DNA of 64,000 bases from Agromyces bracchium (GTDB lineage Bacteria; Actinomycetota; Actinomycetes; Actinomycetales; Microbacteriaceae): the NCBI RefSeq assembly GCF_009709675.1, contig NZ_WMLB01000043.1, positions 1 through 64,000 of the forward strand, given 5' to 3'. Within the stretch, counting starts at the first letter, position 1. Each line of letters opens with the position of its first letter. Positions 28,101-36,585 of this stretch are shown here, piece by piece. The notes beneath the pieces are model-generated. The model saw only the letters and a program-made list of their open reading frames with translations, was not told the DNA's origin and made no database searches. The position numbers were made by a program, and so were the translations under genes.

Positions 28101-28894
28101 ATGACGGGATGCTCGAGCCGCGAGGCATCCGCCCCCATCGCCGGCCCGACCTCGGCGAACGAGGAGACCACGAGACGTGGAGCGACGTGGAAGTACGGCA
28201 GGTGCGAGGTCAGGCCGCGCAGCCGATCGATCACGGGCTGCGGCTTGAAGACGCCGTTCGTGATCGCGAGCGCGACGAACGCGTCGGCGTCGAGGGTGAT
28301 CTGGAAGCGCTCGTGCAGTTCGCGAGCCAGTGCGGGGTTGAGGAAGGGCTGGCCCTTGAGCTTGAGTTCGAAGTCGCGGCCGTAACGGCGGATGGCGAGC
28401 GGCCGGAGCAGTACGGGCGCGAGGAAGTCCTCGCCAGCGGACTGCCACGACGCGAGGCCGATGGCGAGGTGCACCGACTCGATGCCGCGGACGGATCGGA
28501 GTTCGACGCCCTTCTGCGTGATCTCGGCCGCCGCGAGACGCGCGTTGCGCAGGGCCAGCTCGTCGCGGATGAGGCTCGAGAGGAGCGTGGACTTGCCCGT
28601 GATGAACTGCGGCAACCCGCCCGGGTGGGTCGTCGAGAGTTCGATGCGCGTTCGCGGCGCATCGTCGAAGTGAACCAGCGGGGAACGTCCGCCGAGGTCG
28701 CGGAGCTCCGCGTGCCAGCGCCGCCAGCTCGGCTCGGCGATGTTGCCCGCGACGACCGAGGGATCGCCGATCGTCACCGCGTGCGGTGTCGCGGGGTCGC
28801 GTTCGGGAACCGTCGACCCGGCACGCTCGGCGGCAGGGGTCTCGGTGCCGTCGTCGGGGAACTCGTCCCCGTCGTTCCGATCGAGCCGTTGCAC
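25139..28894 (-). CDS. SF1 helicase-like protein with degraded catalytic motifs and nuclease-like C-terminus
   Basis: This 1251-residue protein has the layout of DUF4011-type superfamily 1 helicases. An N-terminal domain is followed by RecA-like domain 1, a long helical insertion, RecA-like domain 2 (GGERLLAVAMTRARRSMDI, motif VI, Args kept) and a C-terminal domain resembling REase_MTES_1575 (GWHYLRVHSFELFGDP). The P-loop reads PGTGGT with Gly331 in place of the catalytic Lys. Walker B reads D853-A854-G855 where DE is expected. The nuclease-like region has ETD where the active members I recall have an ECDG-like motif. The reading frame is intact. GTG 28894 is chosen from a TATGGT -10 (28901-28906) 6 nt upstream. 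ATP hydrolysis is doubtful; a scaffold or DNA-binding role is inference. Confidence 0.8.
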   Translation of the reverse strand: MQRLDRNDGDEFPDDGTETPAAERAGSTVPERDPATPHAVTIGDPSVVAGNIAEPSWRRWHAELRDLGGRSPLVHFDDAPRTRIELSTTHPGGLPQFITGKSTLLSSLIRDELALRNARLAAAEITQKGVELRSVRGIESVHLAIGLASWQSAGEDFLAPVLLRPLAIRRYGRDFELKLKGQPFLNPALARELHERFQITLDADAFVALAITNGVFKPQPVIDRLRGLTSHLPYFHVAPRLVVSSFAEVGPAMGADASRLEHPVIDAIAGNPNARAAVSRQAEAPSIVPQDERPPSTDRLLLDADPEQEQVIARIEQGDSIVVKTLPGTGGTQTIVNAIGALVANERRVLVVGGRRASLDGIAHRLGQVGLGGLAVGTDRLRRDLIQSITRNEKAEQPRIADIDDALVRLRRVLLDYRHALTRHDGELGVSVLDALTALAGLASMPEPPDTTARLDRGSLVALAAGRDAVAADLVRAATLGEFRYGPGDSPWYGADFATSEEATAAHELAKRLSATDVPRLLDRARALIAQTRLRQFESVAELGVFLRLLHDVRDTLDKFLPSVYDRPLGELIAATAPRRETGMSGANRRRLKRLALEYVRPGVHVGDLNASLRGIQQQRTLWHRYSEAGAVPSVPVGLDDVHVAYHTVAADLQELDAPLGLAGTPKRLGARPLRDLEATLVGLAAESEVLLNLQERTALLQKLRGLGLDPLLVDLAKRHVPEQQVASELELAWWQSVFEIVLAGDPALLGANTSVLDRLESDFRLVDDAHASAAGPLLAWRLAEAWRVALVDQPDEAERLRRMLRGDRVRPERLHREAPHLFRLLAPVWLASPYEVPEIDDAIRFDTVLLVDAGATTIAENLGAIRRATQVVAFGDPVTQTPTRFELAIRADADERPRAEHGVDALHADSALARLADLLPTMTLTRSYRAGGEDLAELVNRRFYGGRIVSMPWAGSFLGHGSLGLHYVRGNGLPDPVTGTVESLDAEVAKVVELVMEHAVKRPRESLMVITASARHAARVHQAVLAAFAKRSDLSDFILRDRAEPFTVLTLEQAVAQSRDRVVFSIGYGRTPHGRLLSNFGALGEPGGERLLAVAMTRARRSMDIVSAFRPEDIDEDRQRHGVVALASVLSHTEEQKDAVRDRGRGDPMLVDLATRLERRGIRVSVGHRDTLSLAASHAGRAVVVETDQALVGQSLRESLRLRPDVLRRLGWHYLRVHSFELFGDPEAVAERVASLLGRGTPAVEEAETA

Positions 28895-28957
28895 ATCGAC
28901 ACCATACGGCCGAGTGCGGCGATCCTCCGGAGCATCGCCGCACTCCGCAGGATTTCG

Positions 28958-28989
28958 ATACCCGCCGGGTATTGATACCATGGGGGTAT
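28958..28989. promoter_or_regulatory. Tandem CstR/CsoR-type operators
   Basis: ATACCCGCCGGGTAT (28958-28972) is a perfect 6-3-6 palindrome. ATACCATGGGGGTAT (28975-28989) is a second copy with one arm mismatch, 17 bp further on. The ATACCC/GGGTAT arms resemble operators known for CstR and CsoR repressors. The second copy overlaps the likely -10 (TATGCT, 28987-28992) of the rhodanese operon, as expected for repression. Confidence 0.75.
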
Positions 28990-29025
28990 GCTTTCCCTGG
29001 CACACCAGCGTACGAGGAGCAGCAG

Positions 29026-29334
29026 ATGAAGTCGATCTCCCCCAACGAGGCCCACGCCGTCGCCGACGCGTGGATCCTCGACGTCCGCGAGGGTCACGAG
29101 CTCGAACAGGCCCGCCTCGAGGACGCCCACCACATCCCGCTCGGAACGCTCGTCGAACGCCTCGACGAGGTGCCCCGCGACCGCACCGTCTACGTGATGT
29201 GCCACGCCGGCGGCCGGAGCGCGCAGGCGACCGAGTACCTGACGACGCAGGGCGTCGACGCCGTGAACATCTCGGGCGGCATCACCGAGTGGTACCGCTC
29301 CGGACTCCCCCTCACCATCGGAGGTGCCGAATGA
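29026..29334 (+). CDS. Single-domain rhodanese
   Basis: This 102-residue sulfurtransferase carries sulfane sulfur on Cys59 in the active-site loop ([11 protein letters not shown]), with the CDC25-like substrate loop and ILDVREGHE upstream. It likely handles persulfide from sulfide or thiosulfate metabolism. A GAGGAG ribosome site precedes ATG 29026. Its stop overlaps the start of the CstR-like gene (ATGA), and tandem ATACCC-type palindromes lie upstream, so the operon is probably autoregulated. Confidence 0.92.
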   Translation: MKSISPNEAHAVADAWILDVREGHELEQARLEDAHHIPLGTLVERLDEVPRDRTVYVMCHAGGRSAQATEYLTTQGVDAVNISGGITEWYRSGLPLTIGGAE

Positions 29335-29627
29335 CCGCGAACGTGGCGACCGAGTCGACCGCAGACGCCCAGCGCCGCATCGCCAACCGCCTGAAGCGCG
29401 CCCGCGGCCAGCTGAACGCCGTGATCGACGCCGTCGAGTCGGGCGCCGACTGCCGCACCGTCGTGAACCAGCTCGCGGCGGTGTCGAGTGCGCTCGACCG
29501 CGCGGGCTTCGCGGTCATCTCGACCGCGATGCGCGACTGCGCCGCCGACCCCGACGGCAAGGTCGACGGCTCCGGCGAGCGGCTCGACTTCGACGAGCTC
29601 GAGAAGCTGTTCCTCTCGCTCTCCTGA
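29331..29627 (+). CDS. CstR-like persulfide-sensing repressor (CsoR/RcnR family)
   Basis: This 98-residue four-helix-bundle repressor of the DUF156 family has Cys41 and Cys70, spaced 29 residues as in both CsoR (36/65) and CstR (31/60). The copper-binding His that sits four residues before the second Cys in CsoR is Ala66 here. This points to a disulfide/persulfide sensor of the CstR type rather than a copper sensor. Coupling to a rhodanese gene agrees. It should bind the two palindromes at 28958-28989 and release them on persulfidation. Confidence 0.85.
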   Translation: MTANVATESTADAQRRIANRLKRARGQLNAVIDAVESGADCRTVVNQLAAVSSALDRAGFAVISTAMRDCAADPDGKVDGSGERLDFDELEKLFLSLS

Positions 29628-29676
29628 TACGCCGGCACTCCGGAGACACCGGCTCTCCTGACACGCCGGCAGACGC

Positions 29677-29721
29677 CACGACGGCCGCCGCCCGATTCGA
29701 ATCGGGACGGCGGCCGTCGTG
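29677..29721. terminator. Strong bidirectional hairpin
   Basis: A 13-bp perfect outer stem (CACGACGGCCGCC with GGCGGCCGTCGTG) encloses an 8-bp inner stem (CCCGATTC with GAATCGGG, 29691-29706). It lies between the convergent cstR-like and ald genes and can terminate both. There is no T-run, as is common in high-GC actinobacteria. Confidence 0.8.
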
Positions 29722-29755
29722 TGCTCACGGAGCGCCTGGTGGGGCACCCCGGCGT

Positions 29756-30856
29756 TCAGACGAGGGAGGACAGCTCGAGTCCGTGCGCCTTGGCGACGCC
29801 CTCGTTGGTCAGCTTGCCGGCCGTGGCGTTGAGTCCCTTGGCGAGGGCCGGGTCCGCGGCGAGCGCGGCCTCCCAGCCGAGGTCCGCGATCTTCAGCGCG
29901 TACGGCAGCGTGGCGTTGGTGAGTGCCGGCGTCGAGGTCGCGGGGACCGCGCCGGGCATGTTCGCGACGCAGTAGTAGATCGCGTCGTGCACCTGGTACG
30001 TCGGGTCGGCGTGGGTCGTCGCGCGCGAGCCCTCGAAGCAGCCGCCCTGGTCGATCGCGATGTCGACGAGCACGGCGCCGCGCTTCATGGTGGCGACCAT
30101 CTCGTCGGTGACGACCTTCGGCGCCGCCGCACCCGGGACGAGGACCGCGCCGATCACGAGGTCGGCGTCACGGACCTGGCGGGCGGTCTCGTAGGGCGAG
30201 GAGGCGAGGGTCTTGACCCGGTGCTCGTAGCGGGCGTCGATCTCGCGGAGCTTGGGCAGCGAGATGTCCATGACGGTGACATCGGCACCCATGCCCATCG
30301 CGGTCGCCGCGGCCTGCTCGCCGGCGACGCCGCCGCCGATGACGAGCACCTTCGCCGGGGCCGTGCCGGGCACGCCGGCCAGGAGCACGCCGCGGCCGCC
30401 CTTCGACGCGTGCAGCGACGACGCGCCGACCTGCGGGGCGAGCCGGCCGGCCACCTCGCTCATCGGGGTCAGCAGCGGCAGCGACCGGTCGGCGAGCTGC
30501 ACGGTCTCGTAGGCGATCGCGGTCACGCCCGAATCGAGGATCGCGCGGGTCAGCGGCGGGTCGGCCGCGAGGTGGAGGTAGGTGAACAGCGTGAGGTCGG
30601 CGCGCAGGAACCGGTACTCCTGCTCAATGGGCTCCTTGACCTTCAGCACGAGCTCGGCCGCCCACGCCTCCTCGGCGGTCGCGACGATGTTCGCGCCTGC
30701 GGCGCGGTACTCGTCGTCGTGGTAGCCCGCACCCTCGCCGGCACCCGCCTGGATGTCGACGCGGTGGCCGCGCAGCGAGAGCGCGTTCGCTCCCGCCGGC
30801 GTCATGGCGACGCGGAATTCGTTGTTCTTGATCTCTGCAGGCACGCCGACGTGCAT
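29756..30856 (-). CDS. ald: Alanine dehydrogenase
   Basis: This 366-residue NAD-dependent enzyme converts L-alanine to pyruvate and ammonia, and the reverse. It shows the N-terminal signature [18 protein letters not shown], substrate residues in VKEPIEQEY, the NAD loop [14 protein letters not shown] and the C-terminal [16 protein letters not shown] 30856 gives the normal length; an extended start about 15 residues upstream (MEATIHTAF) is possible but atypical. It is divergent from an Lrp-type regulator, with phased repeats between them. Confidence 0.95.
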   Translation of the reverse strand: MHVGVPAEIKNNEFRVAMTPAGANALSLRGHRVDIQAGAGEGAGYHDDEYRAAGANIVATAEEAWAAELVLKVKEPIEQEYRFLRADLTLFTYLHLAADPPLTRAILDSGVTAIAYETVQLADRSLPLLTPMSEVAGRLAPQVGASSLHASKGGRGVLLAGVPGTAPAKVLVIGGGVAGEQAAATAMGMGADVTVMDISLPKLREIDARYEHRVKTLASSPYETARQVRDADLVIGAVLVPGAAAPKVVTDEMVATMKRGAVLVDIAIDQGGCFEGSRATTHADPTYQVHDAIYYCVANMPGAVPATSTPALTNATLPYALKIADLGWEAALAADPALAKGLNATAGKLTNEGVAKAHGLELSSLV

Positions 30857-30904
30857 GGTGGTCGCTCCGAATGCTGTGTGGATGGTTGCTTCCATGGTCG
30901 CCGC

Positions 30905-30973
30905 ATGTTCGTTGTTTGTGAAGTGGTTCCGCATGATGTTCGGTAGACTCACGGCATCCGTCTCGAATGTTCG
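30905..30973. promoter_or_regulatory. Three ATGTTCG boxes phased at 31 bp
   Basis: ATGTTCG occurs at 30905-30911, 30936-30942 and 30967-30973, exactly 31 bp apart each time (about three helical turns). The boxes lie between ald and its divergent Lrp/AsnC-type regulator and flank a likely -10 (TAGACT, 30944-30949). They are good candidates for the regulator's operator array. Confidence 0.65.
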
Positions 30974-30988
30974 TACAGGAGCCCCGCC

Positions 30989-31492
30989 GTGACCGATCTG
31001 CCGAAGTTCAGCGAACCCTCCCGAGTCGTCCTCGACGACATCGACCGGCAGATCATCGCGCTCCTGCACGAGAACGCCCGCATCCCGAACGTCGATCTCG
31101 CGCGCGAAGTCGGCGTCTCGCCGTCGACCTGCCTCGCACGGGTGCGCTCGCTGCGCGAGCGCGGCGTCATCACGCGCTACACGGCGGAGATCAACCCCGC
31201 GGCGCTCGGCTTCACGCTCCAGGCGCTCGTCTCGGTCCGGATCCGCCCCGGCGCGCGTCACCTCATGGAGCAGATCTCCGACGACCTCCGGCGCGAGCCC
31301 GAGGTCGCGCAGCTCTTCTTCCTCGGCGGCAGCGAGGACTTCCTCATCCACGTGCGCGTGCGCGACAGCGAGCACGTCCGCCAGTTCGTCCTGAAGAACC
31401 TCTCGGCGAACCCGGCCGTCGCCCTCACCGAGACGAACCTCGTCTTCGAGCACCACACCGCCGACTCGGCGGGCCTTCGCGCAGTCCTCTGA
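30989..31492 (+). CDS. Lrp/AsnC-family regulator (AldR-like)
   Basis: This 167-residue regulator has an N-terminal helix-turn-helix (LDDIDRQIIALLHENARIPNVDLAREVGVSPSTCLARVRSL) and a RAM ligand-binding domain (LVSVRIRPGARHLMEQ, FFLGGSEDFLIHVRV). By homology and position it should sense an amino acid such as alanine and control ald, as AldR does in mycobacteria. GTG 30989 has an AGGAG ribosome site 7 nt upstream. Confidence 0.92.
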   Translation: MTDLPKFSEPSRVVLDDIDRQIIALLHENARIPNVDLAREVGVSPSTCLARVRSLRERGVITRYTAEINPAALGFTLQALVSVRIRPGARHLMEQISDDLRREPEVAQLFFLGGSEDFLIHVRVRDSEHVRQFVLKNLSANPAVALTETNLVFEHHTADSAGLRAVL

Positions 31493-31526
31493 CCGCACGC
31501 TCCGCGACGGATGCCACGCCCCCGCG

Positions 31527-32594
31527 TCAGCGCGTCACGGGCAGGATCTCGGCGAGGTCGAGCCCGTCGGGCGACTCGAGCTGCTCGTAGGTGCAGCTCG
31601 CGGGCTCGCGGTCTGGGCGCCAGCGCCGGAACTGCGCCGTGTGCCGGAACCGGTCGCCCTCCATGTGGTCGTACGCCACCTCGACGACCAGCTCCGGGCG
31701 CAGCGGCACGAACGAGAGGTCCTTGCCCGCGCTCCACCGACTCACCGCGCCCGGCATCCGGCCGCTGCGATGGGGATCCTGGTCGGCCCACTCCCCCCAC
31801 GGATGCCGCGACAGGTCCTCCTCGACGTACGGCGCCAGGGTCTCGACGAGCTCGCGCCGCTTCGCCATCGGGAACGACGCCGCGACGCCGACGTGATGCA
31901 GGCGCCCGTCGTCGCCGTACAGCCCGAGCAGCAGCGAGCCGATGATCCCGCCCGTCTTGTGCCAGCGGTACCCCGCGATCACGCAGTCGGCGGTGCGCTC
32001 GTGCTTGACCTTGAACATCGTCCGCTTGTCGGGCTGGTACGTGCCGTCGAGGGGCTTCGCGACCACCCCGTCGAGCCCGGCCCCCTCGAACCGGGCGAAC
32101 CAGTCCTCGGCCTCGGCGAGGTCGGCCGTGGCCGGCGTCGCGAAGACCGGGTCGGATGCCGCGGCGAGCGCCTCGACGAGGAGGGCGCGCCGTTCGGCGA
32201 ACGGCCGAGCCGTGAGGTCGTCGTCGCCGAGCGCGAGGAGGTCGAATGCGACGAACGAGGCCGGCGTCTGCTCGGCCAGCAGCTTCACCCGGCTCGCCGC
32301 CGGGTGGATGCGCTGCTGGAGCGCGTCGAAGTCGAGCCGGCCATCGGTCACGAGCACGATCTCTCCGTCGACGACGCACCGCTCGGGGAGGTGCCGCTTG
32401 AGCGCCTCGACGAGCTCTGGGAAGTACCGCGTCATCGGCCGCTCGTTGCGGCTGCCGAGTTCGACCTCGTCGCCGTCGCGGAAGACGATCGTGCGGAAGC
32501 CGTCCCACTTGGGCTCGACGTGCCCGACGTCGGGGATGCCCTTCACCGACTTCGCGAGCATCGGCTTGACGGGCGGCATCACCGGCAGGTCCAT
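31527..32594 (-). CDS. ATP-dependent DNA ligase (LigC-like)
   Basis: This 355-residue ligase joins nicked DNA using ATP. The adenylated lysine is Lys29 in EPKWDGFR (motif I), followed by VDGEIVL (motif III), GLDGVVAKPL (motif IV) and FKVKHERTADCVIAGYRWHK (motif V). The rest is an OB-fold ending in RFRHTAQFRRWRPDREP. It is the size of mycobacterial LigC, with no polymerase or phosphoesterase domain of LigD. ATG 32594 is in a region with two other nearby ATGs. It lies next to a group of small lineage-specific genes. Confidence 0.92.
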   Translation of the reverse strand: MDLPVMPPVKPMLAKSVKGIPDVGHVEPKWDGFRTIVFRDGDEVELGSRNERPMTRYFPELVEALKRHLPERCVVDGEIVLVTDGRLDFDALQQRIHPAASRVKLLAEQTPASFVAFDLLALGDDDLTARPFAERRALLVEALAAASDPVFATPATADLAEAEDWFARFEGAGLDGVVAKPLDGTYQPDKRTMFKVKHERTADCVIAGYRWHKTGGIIGSLLLGLYGDDGRLHHVGVAASFPMAKRRELVETLAPYVEEDLSRHPWGEWADQDPHRSGRMPGAVSRWSAGKDLSFVPLRPELVVEVAYDHMEGDRFRHTAQFRRWRPDREPASCTYEQLESPDGLDLAEILPVTR

Positions 32595-32776
32595 CCGCCC
32601 ATCATGCTCCGCTCCCCCGACATGCGCACCCGGGCGCCGGCGAGCCGCGGCATCCGCTCGGGTAGCACCACCCCCACGGGCGATCAAGGGCCTGCCGCCG
32701 ACGGACCGCTCGGCGTAGCCTCGTCGACGGGGATCGCGTTCGGGGCGCACGGACCACCGGAGGGGTGAGTGGAACC

Positions 32777-32953
32777 ATGTCCGAATCGGAGGGACACAGA
32801 CCGCAGGGCGACCGATCGGAGGAGGATCTCGTCGCCGATGCCGCGGTCGACGAGGTCGAGCGACGGGCACGGGCGCAGGAGGACGCCGACGCCGACGAAC
32901 GCGTCGCGGTCCGCGACGATGACGGGCGGATCATCGAGGAGCGCGCGCAATGA
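32777..32953 (+). CDS. Small acidic hypothetical protein
   Basis: This 58-residue, highly charged protein (Asp, Glu, Arg) is probably disordered or a single helix. ATG 32777 is preferred over GTG 32765, because AGGGG directly overlaps the GTG. Its stop overlaps the next gene's start (ATGA). I do not recognise a family. Confidence 0.6.
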   Translation: MSESEGHRPQGDRSEEDLVADAAVDEVERRARAQEDADADERVAVRDDDGRIIEERAQ

Positions 32954-33219
32954 GCTCCGTGATCGACCGGCCCGACCACGAGACCGACCACCAGCGTCGC
33001 CTGCTGCCGTCCATCGGCGTCTGGTGGCCGATGCTCGAGGCGCCGCTGCAGCGCGAGATCCTCGAGCATCCGACCGCACCGCTCCGCGCCGCGGTCGTCC
33101 GGCGCATCCTCGAACTGTGCGAGCTCGACGATCGGCCGATGCCGCGCTCGGGAGTCCGGCTCGACCAGAACGAACGCGCCTACCTCGCAGGGTGGACGCA
33201 CGCCACCGACTGGACCTGA
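32950..33219 (+). CDS. Small hypothetical protein
   Basis: This 89-residue protein with a hydrophobic-aromatic middle (PSIGVWWPMLEAPLQREI) and an Asn/Glu-rich end (DQNERAYLAGWTHATDWT) was not recognised. It is coupled by ATGA to the preceding acidic protein. Third-position GC is high throughout, which supports coding. Function is unknown; the pair may act together. Confidence 0.65.
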   Translation: MSSVIDRPDHETDHQRRLLPSIGVWWPMLEAPLQREILEHPTAPLRAAVVRRILELCELDDRPMPRSGVRLDQNERAYLAGWTHATDWT

Positions 33220-33302
33220 GGATGGTGTCCGGATGAGACCACGTCGCGCCCGCGAACGCAAGCGGTTGAGACGATCCGATCCGGGCCGATAGACCAGCAG
33301 GT

Positions 33303-33656
33303 ATGGACCGGATCCACTACGCAGGCGGTGAGCTGCTCACCGGGAGTGCGATCGCCGACGCGATCGTCGACTACGCGGCCGCGCTCGCGTCGCGTCGGTC
33401 CGCGGCATCCATCGACATCCCCATCCGTGCGGGCGACGGGTCGACCGCACGCGCGCACCTGCTGATCGGGCCGGCGAGCCAACTCCTCACCGAACCGGTG
33501 GAGACCGACCTCGACGAACTCGTCGACGAGGACCTCGTGTCGCGTCTCCGCGCCGCGACGACGGCGCTCTCGTCGATCCGGCCCGTCGTCGGGGAGTCCG
33601 AGGACGGGTCGGACGACGGCGACACCGACGACCTGGAGTGGCCGCCGATCAGGTGA
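33303..33656 (+). CDS. Hypothetical protein with acidic C-terminus
   Basis: This 117-residue protein has a small alpha/beta core (DRIHYAGGELLTGSAIADAIVDYAAAL) and a strongly acidic tail. A TAGACC -10 (33290-33295) stands 7 nt before ATG 33303, suggesting a leaderless transcript. The middle (SIDIPIRAGDGSTARAHLLIGPASQLL) recalls the beta-strand plus 'L-GPG-P' part of the neighbour at 33685-33990 (QPAQLLVGPGIPISIV), so the two may be distantly related. Confidence 0.65.
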   Translation: MDRIHYAGGELLTGSAIADAIVDYAAALASRRSAASIDIPIRAGDGSTARAHLLIGPASQLLTEPVETDLDELVDEDLVSRLRAATTALSSIRPVVGESEDGSDDGDTDDLEWPPIR

Positions 33657-33684
33657 CGCGCCCTCGGCGCGGGCTCCCCGAGGC

Positions 33685-33990
33685 TCAGCCGACGAGGTCG
33701 GGCGATTCGCCGCCGCCTTCGCGCGCCCGCTCGCGGCCGCCCTCGCCCTTGGGCTCGCCCTCGCCCTCGCCGGGGAGCGGGTCGTCGGCCGGGATCGGGA
33801 CGATGCTGATCGGGATGCCGGGGCCCACGAGCAGTTGCGCCGGCTGCGGCCGGCCCTCGCCGAAGTTCACGGTGATCCAATCGGCCAGCCCGCGCTCGTG
33901 CGCGCGCTCGATCGCCTCCTTGATCGCCTCGACGTCGGCCTCGCCGACGGAGTACTGCGCCCCGCCGTACATGATGTTCACGCGCTTCAC
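33685..33990 (-). CDS. Small protein partner of DUF7882
   Basis: This 101-residue protein has a compact N-terminal alpha/beta domain (VNIMYGGAQYSVGEADVEAI, then DWITVNFGEGRPQPAQLLVG) and a Gly/Glu-rich disordered tail. It is coupled to the DUF7882 gene by an ATGA overlap. I recall such small proteins in Microbacteriaceae but cannot assign a function. Confidence 0.65.
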   Translation of the reverse strand: MKRVNIMYGGAQYSVGEADVEAIKEAIERAHERGLADWITVNFGEGRPQPAQLLVGPGIPISIVPIPADDPLPGEGEGEPKGEGGRERAREGGGESPDLVG

Positions 33991-34319
33991 GACTCGTGGC
34001 CCCCGTTCGCATCGGCGTTCCTCGCCTCGGGTTCGGGAACGAGCACGAGGCCGCCCGGCGAGTTCGCCGTCGCCATGAGCGCGTCGACCCAGGCGCGATT
34101 GATCGAGGGCTGACGACCGCCCGCGTACTTGAAGACGAGCGGGATCCGCGGGTGCATCCAGAGCGTGCTCCGACCGTCGCCGATCGCGGGATCATCCCGC
34201 CAACTGAAGTAGAAGGACTCGCCCCGGCGGAGCTTCGCGCCGATCACGAGCTGCAGATGGGCGAGCACGCGATCGTCGAAGTCCACCCCGAGGGTCGAGT
34301 CGTACGTCAACTTCCCCAC
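33987..34319 (-). CDS. DUF7882-family protein
   Basis: This 110-residue protein matches a Microbacteriaceae-specific family that opens with GKLTYDSTLGVDFDDRVLAHLQLVI and continues with LRRGESFYFSW, GRSTLWMHPRIPLVFKYAG and INRAWVDALM. It is often annotated as ATP-dependent DNA ligase by context, although no ligase motif is present. GTG 34319 is preferred over TTG 34340 because GGAGG lies 5 nt before it. Notably, a true LigC-like ligase is 1.4 kb away. Confidence 0.8.
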   Translation of the reverse strand: MGKLTYDSTLGVDFDDRVLAHLQLVIGAKLRRGESFYFSWRDDPAIGDGRSTLWMHPRIPLVFKYAGGRQPSINRAWVDALMATANSPGGLVLVPEPEARNADANGGHES

Positions 34320-34430
34320 GTCCACCTCCGGCGCTGCCAACCTGACGCACAGCGTAACGCCGAGGCGGCCCGTGGAACAGGGGTTGCCCTCATGCCGCCG
34401 GACCGTCCGCCGGCCGGTCGCGCTCGGCGC

Positions 34431-36113
<1,683 letters not shown>

Positions 36114-36200
36114 CCGCCTCACGCTACCCGCCCCGACCGGGTGCGTGAACCCGTGCGACGCCGGGCTACGGGAGCGATCCGGATGCGGCATCCGCCGAGG

Positions 36201-36272
36201 TGCCCCTGGAGGGACTCGAACCCCCAACCCTCTCCTTAGGACGGAGCTGCTCTTCCATTGAGCTACAGAGGC
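36201..36272 (-). tRNA. tRNA-Arg (anticodon CCT)
   Basis: The reverse strand gives a full cloverleaf. The acceptor is GCCTCTG with CAGGGGC, the D arm is GCTC/GAGC, and the anticodon loop GTCCTAA has anticodon CCT, which reads the rare codon AGG. The T loop is TTCGAGT. CCA is not encoded. Confidence 0.94.
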
Positions 36273-36347
36273 TGACCGGTCGAGTCTAGCGGGCACAGGG
36301 AACGGCCCGACCGCCGGGCGCGCTCTGAACCGGAGGGGACGGAGGGC

Positions 36348-36446
36348 TCAGTTGTAGCCGAGCACCACGATCGCCGACGTCGACGGGGCGAGCTCGTCGA
36401 CGAACCCGTTCTCGTCGAACCGGTTGTCGTCTGAGGGCTGCGTCAT
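36348..36446 (-). CDS. 32-residue peptide gene
   Basis: The short ORF (MTQPSDDNRFDENGFVDELA, then PSTSAIVVLGYN) is too small for routine gene calling. Coding is supported by G or C at the third position of 31 of its 32 codons and by an AAGGTGA ribosome site 5 nt before the ATG. The N-terminal part is acidic and hydrophilic and the last third is hydrophobic, a shape seen in leader-core peptide precursors. No modification enzyme is nearby. It stands alone between tRNA-Arg and the CHAP gene; the function is unknown. Confidence 0.6.
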   Translation of the reverse strand: MTQPSDDNRFDENGFVDELAPSTSAIVVLGYN

Positions 36447-36585
36447 CGCGGTCACCTTGCTTCGCTACTCTGGCGGGGGATCTCAGGCTACCGTCGGCGA
36501 CTCGACCCGGTCATTGTCCGGAACGTCCAACTTCGGCCGGACGTTTCGCCATGATGTCACCCAACGGCGCCCACGACGGGCTCGA

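Noticed and set aside
25052-28975. 1307-residue forward ORF opposite the helicase-like gene
   Set aside because: Mirror frame with no recognisable motif; the reverse-strand protein shows ordered helicase motifs and a sensible promoter.
33987-34319. DNA ligase function for the DUF7882 protein
   Set aside because: No KxDG or other nucleotidyltransferase motif is present; the common ligase label comes from context.
25139-34319. Anti-phage defence island
   Set aside because: The helicase/nuclease-like protein invites the idea, but its catalytic motifs are degraded and its neighbours are ordinary metabolic genes with no integrase or known defence genes.
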